Positions 15,261 through 21,832 of a stretch of DNA of 40,778 nucleotides are shown here, in pieces (position 1 is the stretch's first letter; each line of letters begins with the position of its first letter). Position numbers and translations under genes: made by a program. The stretch lies in the IMG/VR virus record IMGVR_UViG_3300047554_000495, positions 1-40,778 of that record, one strand, 5' to 3'. The stretch is from a virus. The notes under the pieces were generated by a model that searched no databases, was not told where the DNA came from, and was given only the letters and a program-made list of their open reading frames with translations.

Positions 15261-15639
15261 AGTACTTGTACCACCTGTCAGGTATCATGTCAATTGAGCT
15301 GAGTTCCACGTCCCACGCAAACGATTGCAGTCGCTGTATCGTACGTGGTTGTGCTGAGCGTAAGAGAAAAGCGAGGTGTAGTTGTGGGTATTGCTCACAG
15401 AAGTGGCGGTACTTTGTCACGTCTTCGTATGCTACCCACTCCTTGCACTCCATGTAGATAGGCTTACCGTCTTCGTGTACACCCAGTCGGAAGTCTGGGG
15501 TGTACGTCGTAGGTATCGTGTAGTCTAGCGTAACAGGCTCGTAACGTAGCTTAGGGTATAGGATACCCAGTGTCTTCTCTTGGTGGGACTTATAAGAACC
15601 CAGCGTCTTGTTCTTTGTACGTCCGCGTTTCGATGTCAT
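15244..15639 (-). CDS. T7 endonuclease I-like Holliday junction resolvase
   Basis: A protein of 131 residues. The catalytic pattern of phage endonuclease I is present in order: Glu21 (SHQEKTL), Asp49 (YTPDFRLG), Glu64 and Lys66 (IYMECKEWV), then a helix typical of the family (AYEDVTKYRHFCEQYPQL). The length is close to T7 gp3 (149). It resolves branched replication intermediates before packaging and helps degrade host DNA. It overlaps the end of the primase-helicase gene by 50 bases, consistent with a T7-type replication cluster. Confidence 0.8.
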   Translation of the reverse strand: MTSKRGRTKNKTLGSYKSHQEKTLGILYPKLRYEPVTLDYTIPTTYTPDFRLGVHEDGKPIYMECKEWVAYEDVTKYRHFCEQYPQLHLAFLLRSAQPRTIQRLQSFAWDVELSSIDMIPDRWYKYYATMV

Positions 15640-16954
15640 AATCTAGGTAGAAGCTTCCGGTCTTACCGGTGAAACGGTGGCGCATAACGGTGTAGATACG
15701 GCTCAACCCTGACTCCTGTAGCTGTACCCCCACAATACACAGTGGTACCTGTGACAGTGCGTATGAACCACGTAGGTCAGCCATGTTAATCGTACCCTCA
15801 GCGGCACCCCGTAGGCTGACGTGGGATACCACACACATAGAGATGCCATACGTTAAGCAAGCCTGCTGTAGTGTATAAAGCAAGGCGTCTAGTAGCTTGG
15901 TCTGTAGCCCGTCGGTGGGGCTGGTACATGCGGCGGTGATGTGGTCGATGACTACGTGGGTTATCCCTAGTGTGGGGATGACGGCTAGGTATTCCTCCAT
16001 CTCCGACGCGGTGAGCATACCGAAGTGGCGGACAAAGTAGGTGCGTTCTGCCACCAGTTGCAGGTCGTCCCCACCAGTAAAGCCTAGTGTTTCTTCCTGT
16101 GTCATCTCAAGGGGGATGACTAGCACCTTATCGTCTGGGAAGTTAATGCAGTAACGACGTGTCAAGTCGTTAGCAAATGTAGACTTACCGTTCTTGGGGT
16201 GGCCCGTGTAGATAATCATCCCACCCTTAGACCAGCCACCTATCAAATTATCTAGCAATTTGAAGCCGGTGGTGCGATAGTCTATCTGTATTCTGCCGTC
16301 GGTACCTAGCTTGATGTTCTTCAGGACATCGGTGCCACGGCTGAGATTGTGGGGTAGCTTAGGCCAGCGTACAAAGGTGGGTTCAACCTCTGGGTCTAGC
16401 TGACAGATGTCTTTGATGCCGGGTGGAAGGTCAAGGACGAACCCCACCTTACTCCCCAACAATTTAGCAAGCTGTTGTGTGAGTGCTTTGCCTGCCTTGT
16501 CATCGTCGAAGCATATGGTGATAGGGTTGTCACCAGCAAACCTCAGCAACGTATCACGTAACTCGTTTAGCTTCTCTTTGTCTGGGTTCCCACCCAGTGC
16601 AAGGCAATAACCGTATGACACGTGCTGCGATAGGCGCATGGCGTCGGTCTCACCCTCACAGATGTAGACGGGTAGCGGTTCCCCAGTCCAGAGGTGTTCC
16701 CCAAACAAAGAGCGTTCACCATACCAGCGTACCTCTTTATCACGGCTGGTTTCCTCAGTCCACCCACCCTTACGGTACTTGTAAGATGTGGTGTACTGAT
16801 AGACTACCTCGAATGGTACGCCAGTAGAGTAACATCGGTAGCGTTCACAGGTTTCAGGGTGAATGGACTTACTCACTAGCCCTTTGTGCAAGGGTATCAT
16901 AGTAGGGGTAGCCATTGAAGAAGTCGGAGTCAATACAGCGTCTGAGTATTGCAT
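15590..16954 (-). CDS. Primase-helicase, T7 gp4-like (TOPRIM plus DnaB-type helicase)
   Basis: About 454 residues. The TOPRIM domain shows YICEGETDAMRL (near residue 100) and TICFDDDKAGK (near 155). The helicase domain shows Walker A GHPKNGKST (near 250), an arginine/glutamate region (VIPLEMTQEE), Walker B THVVIDHI (near 335), and a DnaB H4-like MADLRGSYALSQVP. The N-terminal zinc-binding domain of full-length primases is absent, so it resembles the short gp4B form. Whether it primes is uncertain. Start choice: ATG 16954 overlaps the upstream gene; ATG 16915 (MATPTMIPL) is an equally good alternative. Confidence 0.88.
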   Translation of the reverse strand: MQYSDAVLTPTSSMATPTMIPLHKGLVSKSIHPETCERYRCYSTGVPFEVVYQYTTSYKYRKGGWTEETSRDKEVRWYGERSLFGEHLWTGEPLPVYICEGETDAMRLSQHVSYGYCLALGGNPDKEKLNELRDTLLRFAGDNPITICFDDDKAGKALTQQLAKLLGSKVGFVLDLPPGIKDICQLDPEVEPTFVRWPKLPHNLSRGTDVLKNIKLGTDGRIQIDYRTTGFKLLDNLIGGWSKGGMIIYTGHPKNGKSTFANDLTRRYCINFPDDKVLVIPLEMTQEETLGFTGGDDLQLVAERTYFVRHFGMLTASEMEEYLAVIPTLGITHVVIDHITAACTSPTDGLQTKLLDALLYTLQQACLTYGISMCVVSHVSLRGAAEGTINMADLRGSYALSQVPLCIVGVQLQESGLSRIYTVMRHRFTGKTGSFYLDYDIETRTYKEQDAGFL

Positions 16955-17303
16955 CAAGCAACGGTCCTGGTAGTGTTGGCAAGTCGAGATGCTTCATGTT
17001 CAACTCGTGCAGCAGAAACGTACAGCAGTTGCGACCGTGTGCATAGTCTGCTAGAGTCCAGTCTGTCGTATCTTGTGTGATGTGGGATGTGTTGACGTAG
17101 ACCTTGAACGTATCGGGTAACTCACATCTGTCACGCACTAGCCCATCGTAACAAGCTGAGTGGGTCAACCCATCGAGGGTAGTGTAACTTACGTGCGTGA
17201 CGCTAGGGTATGGGAGCTGACGGTGAGTCTGGTAGAATTGCACCAGTCTGGAGATAGGATGCTGTGAGTCTAGGTGAAAGTTGATACGAGCTATACATTG
17301 CAT
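16869..17303 (-). CDS. Hypothetical protein between RNase H-like and primase-helicase genes
   Basis: A protein of 144 residues from ATG 17303. It overlaps the RNase H-like gene by about 100 bases and the primase-helicase gene by up to 86. The sequence is His/Thr/Tyr/Asp-rich (LVQFYQTHRQLPYPSVTHVS; HGRNCCTFLLHELNMKHLDL). No family recognised. The long overlaps on both sides are unusual, so the exact ends of all three genes are uncertain. Confidence 0.5.
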   Translation of the reverse strand: MQCIARINFHLDSQHPISRLVQFYQTHRQLPYPSVTHVSYTTLDGLTHSACYDGLVRDRCELPDTFKVYVNTSHITQDTTDWTLADYAHGRNCCTFLLHELNMKHLDLPTLPGPLLDAILRRCIDSDFFNGYPYYDTLAQRASE

Positions 17304-17736
17304 TGAACTCGTCCAGTTTACTAGGTGTATCCCAGCAGTGGTAGCCTTGAAGCTTGGCTAGGAAGTCAGCCACTCTTTGATAGTCGTCTGTCCTTAGTAC
17401 GTGTTTGACTACAGTGCCAGGGTGTATGAAAAGTAGGGCACGTTGTGAGGCTAAGTAACGGGTGTAGTGTGTGGCTTTGAGTGTATCGGGTCTATTGTAC
17501 CAACGTTCAGCGCGTTGGCTATCGGTGTAAAGGATGCAAGCAGCTTGGGTACGGGCTAGACCTAGAAGCACGGCTTGGCACTCTAGGTCATCGGGTGTGG
17601 TTAACCCCCTCACCTGGTAAGAGATGGCTTCCAGTAGTACACCGTTGCTATCTCTTACCGTGACTCCCATACCACCACCACCCTCACCGTTACCAGCGGT
17701 ATTGCTACCGCTAGCATCGACATTGATGATGTACAT
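17203..17736 (-). CDS. RNase H-like protein
   Basis: About 177 residues from ATG 17736, one base after the stop of the ParB-like gene (a longer start at 17793 would overlap it). The RNase HI layout is visible: Asp7 in YIINVDASG, a Gly-rich beta hairpin, Glu52 in DDLECQAVLLGLA, Asp72 in ILYTDSQ, then His112 and Asp124 in KHVLRTDDYQRVADFLAK, corresponding to the D-E-D-(H)-D set. It would remove RNA primers or RNA-DNA hybrids during replication. The last 35 residues overlap the next gene and may not be part of the fold. Confidence 0.75.
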   Translation of the reverse strand: MYIINVDASGSNTAGNGEGGGGMGVTVRDSNGVLLEAISYQVRGLTTPDDLECQAVLLGLARTQAACILYTDSQRAERWYNRPDTLKATHYTRYLASQRALLFIHPGTVVKHVLRTDDYQRVADFLAKLQGYHCWDTPSKLDEFNAMYSSYQLSPRLTASYLQTGAILPDSPSAPIP

Positions 17737-17737
17737 G

Positions 17738-18640
17738 TTAGGCTTGAATACCAAGTTGTGCTTGTAGTGCTGCTTTTTCTTGCTGCATTGCAACGAGTTG
17801 TGCTTGCAGTTCTTCCAGCATCTGGTTACCCTTTGCTACCCTTGACACCTTGACAGCCGCTACCTTCTCAGGGATGGCAGCATTGAAGGACTCTAGCACG
17901 GTGGGAATGAACATCCCCCAAATCTCAGCAGTGCTGCGGCTGAAGTTGGTAGGTAGGGTACCCTCAGGCTGAGCAGCAAACCAGGCAGAGAACGACCTTG
18001 CCATTTGTTCAAGCTGTTCCGGGGTAGCACGGACAGCACCGGGTGTATAACCCTTGCCGCTGAACAGCGCACCCGCAATCTGTAGGGCAGACTGCTGTGT
18101 GATGGTGATGGGGAACATATCACGCAACATCTCAGACCAACGTAGCTTCTTAGCTGTAAGGTTGGATGCCTTGCCAGCATCTACCGTAGCAGTGGCCTTC
18201 TCTGCGGCAGTCATTGAACGGCTACCATTGTAGGCAATGATTAGCTCATTTAACGCAACTTTGTCTTCGCAGGTAATGACCTGAACATCGACGTTACCGA
18301 AGATGGGTTCAAAGTCGGCATAAACTTTTGGGTTATTAAGGTCCACTTTAATAACCTTACCTGCATTGTTAATGCGGTAGTTCTCGCTGATGTGGTCGAT
18401 GGCAAACAGACGGTGACGCCCACTTACCAAGTAGTACACGTCGTCTAGCACTGCCACTACTGGTGCCACCCATAGGCTGCCAGCCTTTAAGATGGACTTG
18501 ACCAAAGCCTCAACCCGCTTGGGGTTGACATCAAACTGAGCAGTAGACACCGCTTCGGCGGCTTCATGTAGGGTTTCGAGTTCAAACTCAGTGGACTCGA
18601 AAGTTGTAGCGTTCTGAAACAGTTGGTTGAAGGTTGCCAT
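17738..18640 (-). CDS. ParB-like nuclease-fold protein, first gene of the replication operon
   Basis: A protein of 300 residues. Residues 42-80 match the ParB/Srx core: RVEALVKSILKAGSLWVAPV followed by VYYLVSGRHRLFAI, with the GRHR box at 74-77. The middle is helical and Ala/Thr-rich, and the last 30 residues form a Gln/Leu coiled coil (QMLEELQAQLVAMQQEKAAL), suggesting oligomers. In phages, ParB-like proteins act in DNA binding, nicking or CTP-dependent regulation; which one applies here is unknown. It is the promoter-proximal gene after the 18.7 kb promoter. There is no strong Shine-Dalgarno sequence; ACTGGTAACC precedes the start. Confidence 0.72.
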   Translation of the reverse strand: MATFNQLFQNATTFESTEFELETLHEAAEAVSTAQFDVNPKRVEALVKSILKAGSLWVAPVVAVLDDVYYLVSGRHRLFAIDHISENYRINNAGKVIKVDLNNPKVYADFEPIFGNVDVQVITCEDKVALNELIIAYNGSRSMTAAEKATATVDAGKASNLTAKKLRWSEMLRDMFPITITQQSALQIAGALFSGKGYTPGAVRATPEQLEQMARSFSAWFAAQPEGTLPTNFSRSTAEIWGMFIPTVLESFNAAIPEKVAAVKVSRVAKGNQMLEELQAQLVAMQQEKAALQAQLGIQA

Positions 18641-18719
18641 TGTAGGTTACCAGTTGTGTATAGGTTTGCTTGGTCGTTGTGTGGGGTGTCTAGTGGCTGT
18701 TTCCCCCGGCCATGTATCC

Positions 18720-18748
18720 AATGTAGCGTAGTCTGTTGGGGTTGTCAA
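18720..18748 (-). promoter_or_regulatory. Strong sigma70-like promoter for the replication operon
   Basis: On the minus strand a consensus -35 TTGACA (complement of 18743-18748) is spaced 17 bases from TACATT (complement of 18720-18725), about 80 bases before the ParB-like start at 18640. With no phage RNA polymerase gene in the genome, this is the type of promoter the host enzyme would use. Confidence 0.68.
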
Positions 18749-18905
18749 GGGGGTGAGGTGTACTAGTTTGTACTAACGGCGATCGTTCCCCTCCGGAAGA
18801 ATGATCTTTCATACCACCCTCTTAAAAGACTTAGTGTTTAGTAGTGTTAAACAACTAAGAGTCTAAGATTGGATTACCTCTATTATAGTAACCTCTTTAC
18901 CCCTT

Positions 18906-18965
18906 GACCTCAGTATATGTACTGAACTTTACTAGCTGATCAAGTTCCGTAGTTGTACTGAGGTC
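18906..18965. repeat. Perfect 10-bp inverted repeat
   Basis: GACCTCAGTA at 18906-18915 is mirrored by TACTGAGGTC at 18956-18965, enclosing 40 bases that include a further GTACTGAA word. It could be a dimeric repressor or initiator site pair or a large stem-loop. The function is unknown. Confidence 0.6.
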
Positions 18966-19020
18966 AGTACTGTAACGATAGTGTTACACTGAACAGAACC
19001 ACAGTGATCGAGATAGTACA

Positions 19021-19069
19021 GTGGTGTAGTACAGCAGTTGGAAGTAGTGTTTCTACTGCTGTACACCAC
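19021..19069 (-). terminator. Long hairpin after the small-gene cluster
   Basis: GTGGTGTA-GT-ACAGCAGT (19021-19038) pairs with ACTGCTGTACACCAC (19055-19069), a 15-bp stem with a two-base bulge. It lies 11 bases past the stop of the small gene at 19080 on the minus strand, before the replication promoter. It lacks a U run, so it may be a factor-dependent terminator, a processing site or an operator. Confidence 0.45.
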
Positions 19070-19079
19070 ACTCCCTCCC

Positions 19080-19205
19080 TTACGGTCGGTCGTGGTACAT
19101 ACTAAAGTCTACCTCTGTTAGGTCAGTTGTGTTGTGTGTAGCCAGGGTTACACCGTTCTTAGACAGTGTAATTGTCCCTGTACTGTAGTCGATGGTAATG
19201 TGCAT
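19080..19205 (-). CDS. Hypothetical 41-aa protein
   Basis: ATG 19205 follows AGGAAG and TAGGAC; 41 codons to TAA 19080. It begins MHITIDYSTGTITLSKNGVT, a regular beta-hairpin pattern, and ends DFSMYHDRP. It sits downstream of one copy of the intergenic ACGGATG element, like the other small genes of this cluster. Function unknown. Confidence 0.5.
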   Translation of the reverse strand: MHITIDYSTGTITLSKNGVTLATHNTTDLTEVDFSMYHDRP

Positions 19206-19238
19206 TGGTCCTAGGCTTCCTGTGGTTAGCTTGAGTAT

Positions 19239-19273
19239 AGTCCTACGGTGTAGTAGTGTGCATCCGTAGGACT
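19239..19273 (-). repeat. Perfect hairpin containing one ACGGATG intergenic element
   Basis: AGTCCTACGG (19239-19248) and CCGTAGGACT (19264-19273) form a perfect 10-bp stem with a 15-base loop just after the stop of the gene at 19281. The CATCCGT word (19261-19267), shared by all five small-gene junctions, is part of it. There is no U run on the minus strand. Confidence 0.6.
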
Positions 19274-19280
19274 ACTGAGG

Positions 19281-19940
19281 TTAGTCTACCAGGTCGTACC
19301 GTACATGTTCCGTAGCTTCTGCCCAAGTGTTGAGCAGCTCAGCTAGGGTTGAAGCTGTAGCACTGGCTTGGTAGTCAGCGTTGTACGCTTCCCAACGGTC
19401 GAGGTTGTAGTACACTATGGTACCGCAATCTGCGGTGCATTGGTACGCAGCAAGCTGACCTTGTCTGGTAATCCCGTACTTAGGCTTACACCACTTGTCG
19501 TTAAACGTATTGAGCTGTGAGAATGACAGCGACTCTATCCACTGGTCGAACTGTGCCTCTGTCATGCTGTGAAGCATCAACAGGTACGCGGTTAGTGTGG
19601 TGGGGAAGCTGTACAGTTTGAGGTCAAGCCTGTTAGGCTCGCGGCCTACCACGTGGTAGTGTATACCATTGATAGTGGTGCGGTCACCATGCCAGGGTAG
19701 GGGTTCATCCTTGTATACCGTAGCGGTAGCAATGTGTCTGCCATGAGCGTAGTAGCTGACGCGGTGCTTACCTGGTAGCCGTAGCACTACGGTTGCAGTA
19801 CCAGCGTCAACGCTGTACACAGAGTCTACTACGTACTCCGTGCCCTCGATGGTCACGGTTTCCCCGATGTCAGGGTAGCGGGTTGCTGAGCTGCAACGTA
19901 GCAGTTCTGTACCTTGGTAGGTGTAGCTTAGCTGAGCCAT
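19281..19940 (-). CDS. Hypothetical early protein with small beta domain
   Basis: A protein of 219 residues from ATG 19940, which has GGAGG nine bases upstream (the frame extends further 5' but through the leader). The first 60 residues are beta-rich (QLSYTYQGTELLRCSSATRY; VTIEGTEYVVDSVYSVDAGT) and a related short beta region follows (VSYYAHGRHIATATVYKDEP). The rest is helical and Trp/Tyr-rich (MLHSMTEAQFDQWIESLSFS). It is the largest gene of the early-type cluster, where host-takeover proteins would be expected. No family recognised. Confidence 0.68.
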   Translation of the reverse strand: MAQLSYTYQGTELLRCSSATRYPDIGETVTIEGTEYVVDSVYSVDAGTATVVLRLPGKHRVSYYAHGRHIATATVYKDEPLPWHGDRTTINGIHYHVVGREPNRLDLKLYSFPTTLTAYLLMLHSMTEAQFDQWIESLSFSQLNTFNDKWCKPKYGITRQGQLAAYQCTADCGTIVYYNLDRWEAYNADYQASATASTLAELLNTWAEATEHVRYDLVD

Positions 19941-19978
19941 GATGTTGTTCCTCCGTGGGTATGTGGTTACTGTAGCTT

Positions 19979-20002
19979 GGGGCATTACTGCCCCACATCC
20001 GT
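19979..20002 (-). repeat. Hairpin plus ACGGATG intergenic element
   Basis: GGGGC (19979-19983) and GCCCC (19990-19994) form a short GC stem next to the CATCCGT word (19996-20002), between the stop at 20007 and the next start at 19940. It is one of five copies at equivalent positions. Confidence 0.55.
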
Positions 20003-20006
20003 AAGA

Positions 20007-20231
20007 TTACGGTAACATGTGACGTAGTGTGTTTAGCATTCGTACCATGTCAGCCCTTGACGTGTTATCAAGGTGACGCGGTATACGGAGGTCACAGCGA
20101 TACCAGCCGTGTTTAGTCTTATGACAGCATGCAACTTCAAACCCATTGTAGCTCTCTCCTACGTATGGCAGTTCTGTACAGTTGTCCACTGTATCGTATT
20201 TTTCATTGAGTAGGTAGTAACAGACTTGCAT
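20007..20231 (-). CDS. Hypothetical early small protein
   Basis: A protein of 74 residues; ATG 20231 follows AGAGGA. It begins MQVCYYLLNEKYDTVDNCTE and has a His/Lys/Trp-rich middle (CCHKTKHGWYRCDLRIPRHL) with a helical end. The N-terminal pattern (Y-L-x... then LPYVGE) resembles the neighbouring gene at 20669, hinting at a small paralogous family. Function unknown. Confidence 0.6.
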   Translation of the reverse strand: MQVCYYLLNEKYDTVDNCTELPYVGESYNGFEVACCHKTKHGWYRCDLRIPRHLDNTSRADMVRMLNTLRHMLP

Positions 20232-20321
20232 TGGTTGTTCCTCTGTGGTGTATGTGGTCTGTGATTACTGTAGCCTAGTTGGGTGGTTGGTGCATCCGTA
20301 GGATCACTGATCTCAGGGTGC

Positions 20322-20537
20322 CTATACGTAACCTTGGCTCAACAGAGTGTCGAGGATTACAGCATTACTACGGTTGCCAACCTTAGCGGTTGGGGTGTAC
20401 AGCTTGGCAGCTTGGCGGAGTTCAGCCCTTGTTAGTGGGACGTATTCCTGTTGTGGTGCTGATGCTGCCCAGACTCCGGCTAGAAGCCAGACGGTTAGCA
20501 GTGTGTAAAAGGTGTAACAGATGGCAGTGAGTAGCAT
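20322..20537 (-). CDS. Small membrane protein of the early cluster
   Basis: A protein of 71 residues with a hydrophobic N-terminus (LLTAICYTFYTLLTVWLLAG, residues 2-21) that forms a transmembrane helix or signal anchor. A polar tail follows (QEYVPLTRAELRQAAKLYTP). It is probably a host-membrane effector. The Shine-Dalgarno sequence is weak (AGGTAAT). Downstream lies an ACGGATG element. No family recognised. Confidence 0.55.
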   Translation of the reverse strand: MLLTAICYTFYTLLTVWLLAGVWAASAPQQEYVPLTRAELRQAAKLYTPTAKVGNRSNAVILDTLLSQGYV

Positions 20538-20668
20538 TGGATTACCTGGTAGCGGTGTAGCCGGTCGGTTGGTCTGGTGTCGTCAGTGGAATTACGGAAC
20601 TTGGTCGCGGGTCTCAGGATGCCTGTGATTTGCTGAGAGCAAGTAGAACGCCCCCGCATCCGTGGGGG

Positions 20669-20854
20669 CTACTGGAGTATGACATTCACAGCGTAGTCGC
20701 TGCCGTCACCGTCCAGCGCGGTCACCTCGGTGTATACCCAGGTGTCACCGTCTTCTACGCCGCCTACTACTGGCAGCTGCGGTACATCGAATGTACCGTC
20801 AATGCTTGGTGCTGTTCCTCTGTGGGTATGCAACCAATATATCCCGCACGCCAT
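20669..20854 (-). CDS. Hypothetical early small protein, uncertain start
   Basis: A protein of 61 residues if it starts at ATG 20854. The C-terminal 30 residues are beta-like and acidic (DGDTWVYTEVTALDGDGSDY). Oddly, the conserved leader (ACCCACAGAGGAACA) found just before the starts of its two neighbours lies inside this frame. The first in-frame codon after it is ATT (not ATG), near 20796. So either the ATG upstream is used, or an original ATG has mutated and the gene is decaying. Confidence 0.4.
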   Translation of the reverse strand: MACGIYWLHTHRGTAPSIDGTFDVPQLPVVGGVEDGDTWVYTEVTALDGDGSDYAVNVILQ

Positions 20855-20871
20855 TCCCGCACATCCGTGAA

Positions 20872-21200
20872 ACTACTGAACTTCACCCCGCAGCGCAGCT
20901 AGAGGAACCGCGCCCCCGCGTAGCACAGGCGCAGCCCCGCTGTCAAGCGTTACACAGGGACAGCCCACAGCAGAGCAGGGCAGGGGTGGCACCGGGGGAA
21001 CAGCGCCGCGCACATAACAGATGCTGCCGCTGCAATGTTTACAAAAATCCGCAACAACCCTGCTGCTGTGCTGTCCCCCTACCACACCACCTGATGCCGT
21101 GAGTAAAATGTTTACAAACCCACCACCCGCTGCTGCCACTGCAACAACCCTGCTGCTGGTGCCACCACCACTACTCACAGGCTTCCTGAGATCACCGCCT
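20872..21200. other. Divergent GC-rich region between the two transcription blocks
   Basis: About 330 bases separating leftward and rightward genes. It contains a direct repeat pair: ATGTTTACAAA near 21036 and 21109, each followed within 30 bases by GCAACAACCCTGCTGCTG (near 21050 and 21140). A candidate minus-strand promoter lies at its left end. The frames open here (a GTG frame 20873-21178 on minus, another on plus) are Gly/Ala/Pro low-complexity and cross the repeats, so I do not call them. I see no clear plus-strand promoter, although one is expected. Confidence 0.5.
20917..20946 (-). promoter_or_regulatory. Possible promoter for the early small-gene cluster
   Basis: A consensus TTGACA (complement of 20941-20946) is followed 18 bases on by TACGCG preceded by TG (extended -10 type), on the minus strand. 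The -35 is perfect and the -10 poor. It is the only TTGACA in this region and lies just upstream of the leftward small genes. Confidence 0.35.
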
Positions 21201-21271
21201 ACTCCACTAGCTCAACGGCAGAGCAGGGTCCTTATAAGGCCCGTATCCAGGTTCAACTCCTGGGTGGGGTA
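21201..21271 (+). tRNA. tRNA with UAU anticodon (Ile, AUA codons)
   Basis: It folds by hand into a complete 71-base cloverleaf. The acceptor is ACTCCAC (21201-21207) with GTGGGGT (21264-21270), one G-T pair. The D stem is GCTC/GAGC. The anticodon stem is GGGTC/GGCCC with loop CTTATAA. The variable loop is GTAT. The T stem is CCAGG/CCTGG with loop TTCAACT, and the discriminator is A. CCA is not encoded. Anticodon positions 34-36 read TAT, so it would decode AUA as isoleucine. It lies at the head of the structural block, where AUA codons are in regular use. Confidence 0.82.
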
Positions 21272-21342
21272 CTCAGCAAACCACAGGCAGCCTGTAGCCA
21301 GAGGTCAGCGCGACAGCGTGCTGATTATTGAAGGTACATTGC

Positions 21343-21567
21343 ATGAATATAGTAACATACCAAAGTGCGGGTGCAGTCCTGGCCGCCCTTGCAGTGGTAG
21401 TGGGACTGGTATCGCCCACGTTAGAGCGGATTAACCAACTAGAGACCCAGACAGAGGTTATCAATGTCAAGCTCGCAACCATCACTGAAGGTATCCTACG
21501 CCTCTCCCACACGTACGAGCAGCTTGCTGCACAAGAGCGACGAAGAGGACCTAGTCCCACACCTTAA
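21343..21567 (+). CDS. Small membrane protein with coiled coil, holin- or spanin-like
   Basis: A protein of 74 residues from ATG 21343, preceded by GAAGG. Residues 7-27 (QSAGAVLAALAVVVGLVSPT) form one transmembrane helix. A coiled coil follows (RINQLETQTEVINVKLATIT then EGILRLSHTYEQLAAQ) and a short basic tail. This N-in membrane anchor plus coiled coil is typical of i-spanins and of class II/III holins, and its place at the start of the late block fits a lysis role. No partner o-spanin (lipobox) is evident. Confidence 0.55.
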   Translation: MNIVTYQSAGAVLAALAVVVGLVSPTLERINQLETQTEVINVKLATITEGILRLSHTYEQLAAQERRRGPSPTP

Positions 21568-21832
21568 GCATACAGCAAAGCTCGTAAAGGCTAGCTTAGT
21601 GGAGGTAGCTGAGCCTGACTTTACAGCACTACCGCCTGACGAGACAGAAGCTAAACCAGATGTCCCCAGCAACGAATTCCTACTATTCAACGCCTGCTTC
21701 CCGGAGAGCGGCACAGCAGGTGATTGTAGACACCTCCGACGAGATCCCCGATTACAGCACGTACACTTCACCGTGCCCAACATCGCGCCTCAAGCCACTG
21801 GATCTGGTGCCACTCAAGCGCAACCCACGTAA
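21464..21832 (+). CDS. Hypothetical acidic protein overlapping its neighbours
   Basis: Up to 122 residues from ATG 21464, in the +1 frame relative to the membrane protein, overlapping it by 104 bases and the next gene by about 170. The part that does not overlap (LVPHLKHTAKLVKASLVEVA and EPDFTALPPDETEAKPDVPS) looks like genuine acidic protein. The C-terminal part after NEFLLFNACFPES is less convincing. It may end by frameshift into the next frame, which picks up with a natural-looking sequence. Confidence 0.4.
   Translation: MSSSQPSLKVSYASPTRTSSLLHKSDEEDLVPHLKHTAKLVKASLVEVAEPDFTALPPDETEAKPDVPSNEFLLFNACFPESGTAGDCRHLRRDPRLQHVHFTVPNIAPQATGSGATQAQPT

Larger units (their letters stand above)
18641..19079. 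other. Non-coding regulatory/origin-like region rich in inverted repeats
   Basis: About 440 bases without a convincing gene, more AT-rich than the surroundings at 18815-18990. It holds the promoter above; an imperfect hairpin around 18828-18868 (GACTTAGTGTTTA against TAAACAACTAAGAGTC); a perfect 10-bp inverted repeat GACCTCAGTA/TACTGAGGTC at 18906-18915 and 18956-18965; and a long hairpin at 19021-19069. Several TACTGA/GTACTG words recur. Position at the head of the replication operon and AT-richness make an origin or operator cluster plausible. No DnaA-box set is recognised. Confidence 0.5.

Noticed and set aside
20873-21178. Minus-strand GTG frame of 101 codons in the divergent region
   Set aside because: Gly/Ala/Val low-complexity sequence translated from GC-rich repeats. 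There is no Shine-Dalgarno sequence. The end near an ACGGATG element is suggestive but not enough.
18641-21200. CRISPR array or att site
   Set aside because: The repeats are short, differently spaced and tied to gene ends; no spacers of regular length and no integrase gene in the genome.
21021-21434. Plus-strand open frame of 137 codons
   Set aside because: It runs straight through the tRNA and the direct repeats, is Pro/Thr low-complexity and has no ribosome binding site.
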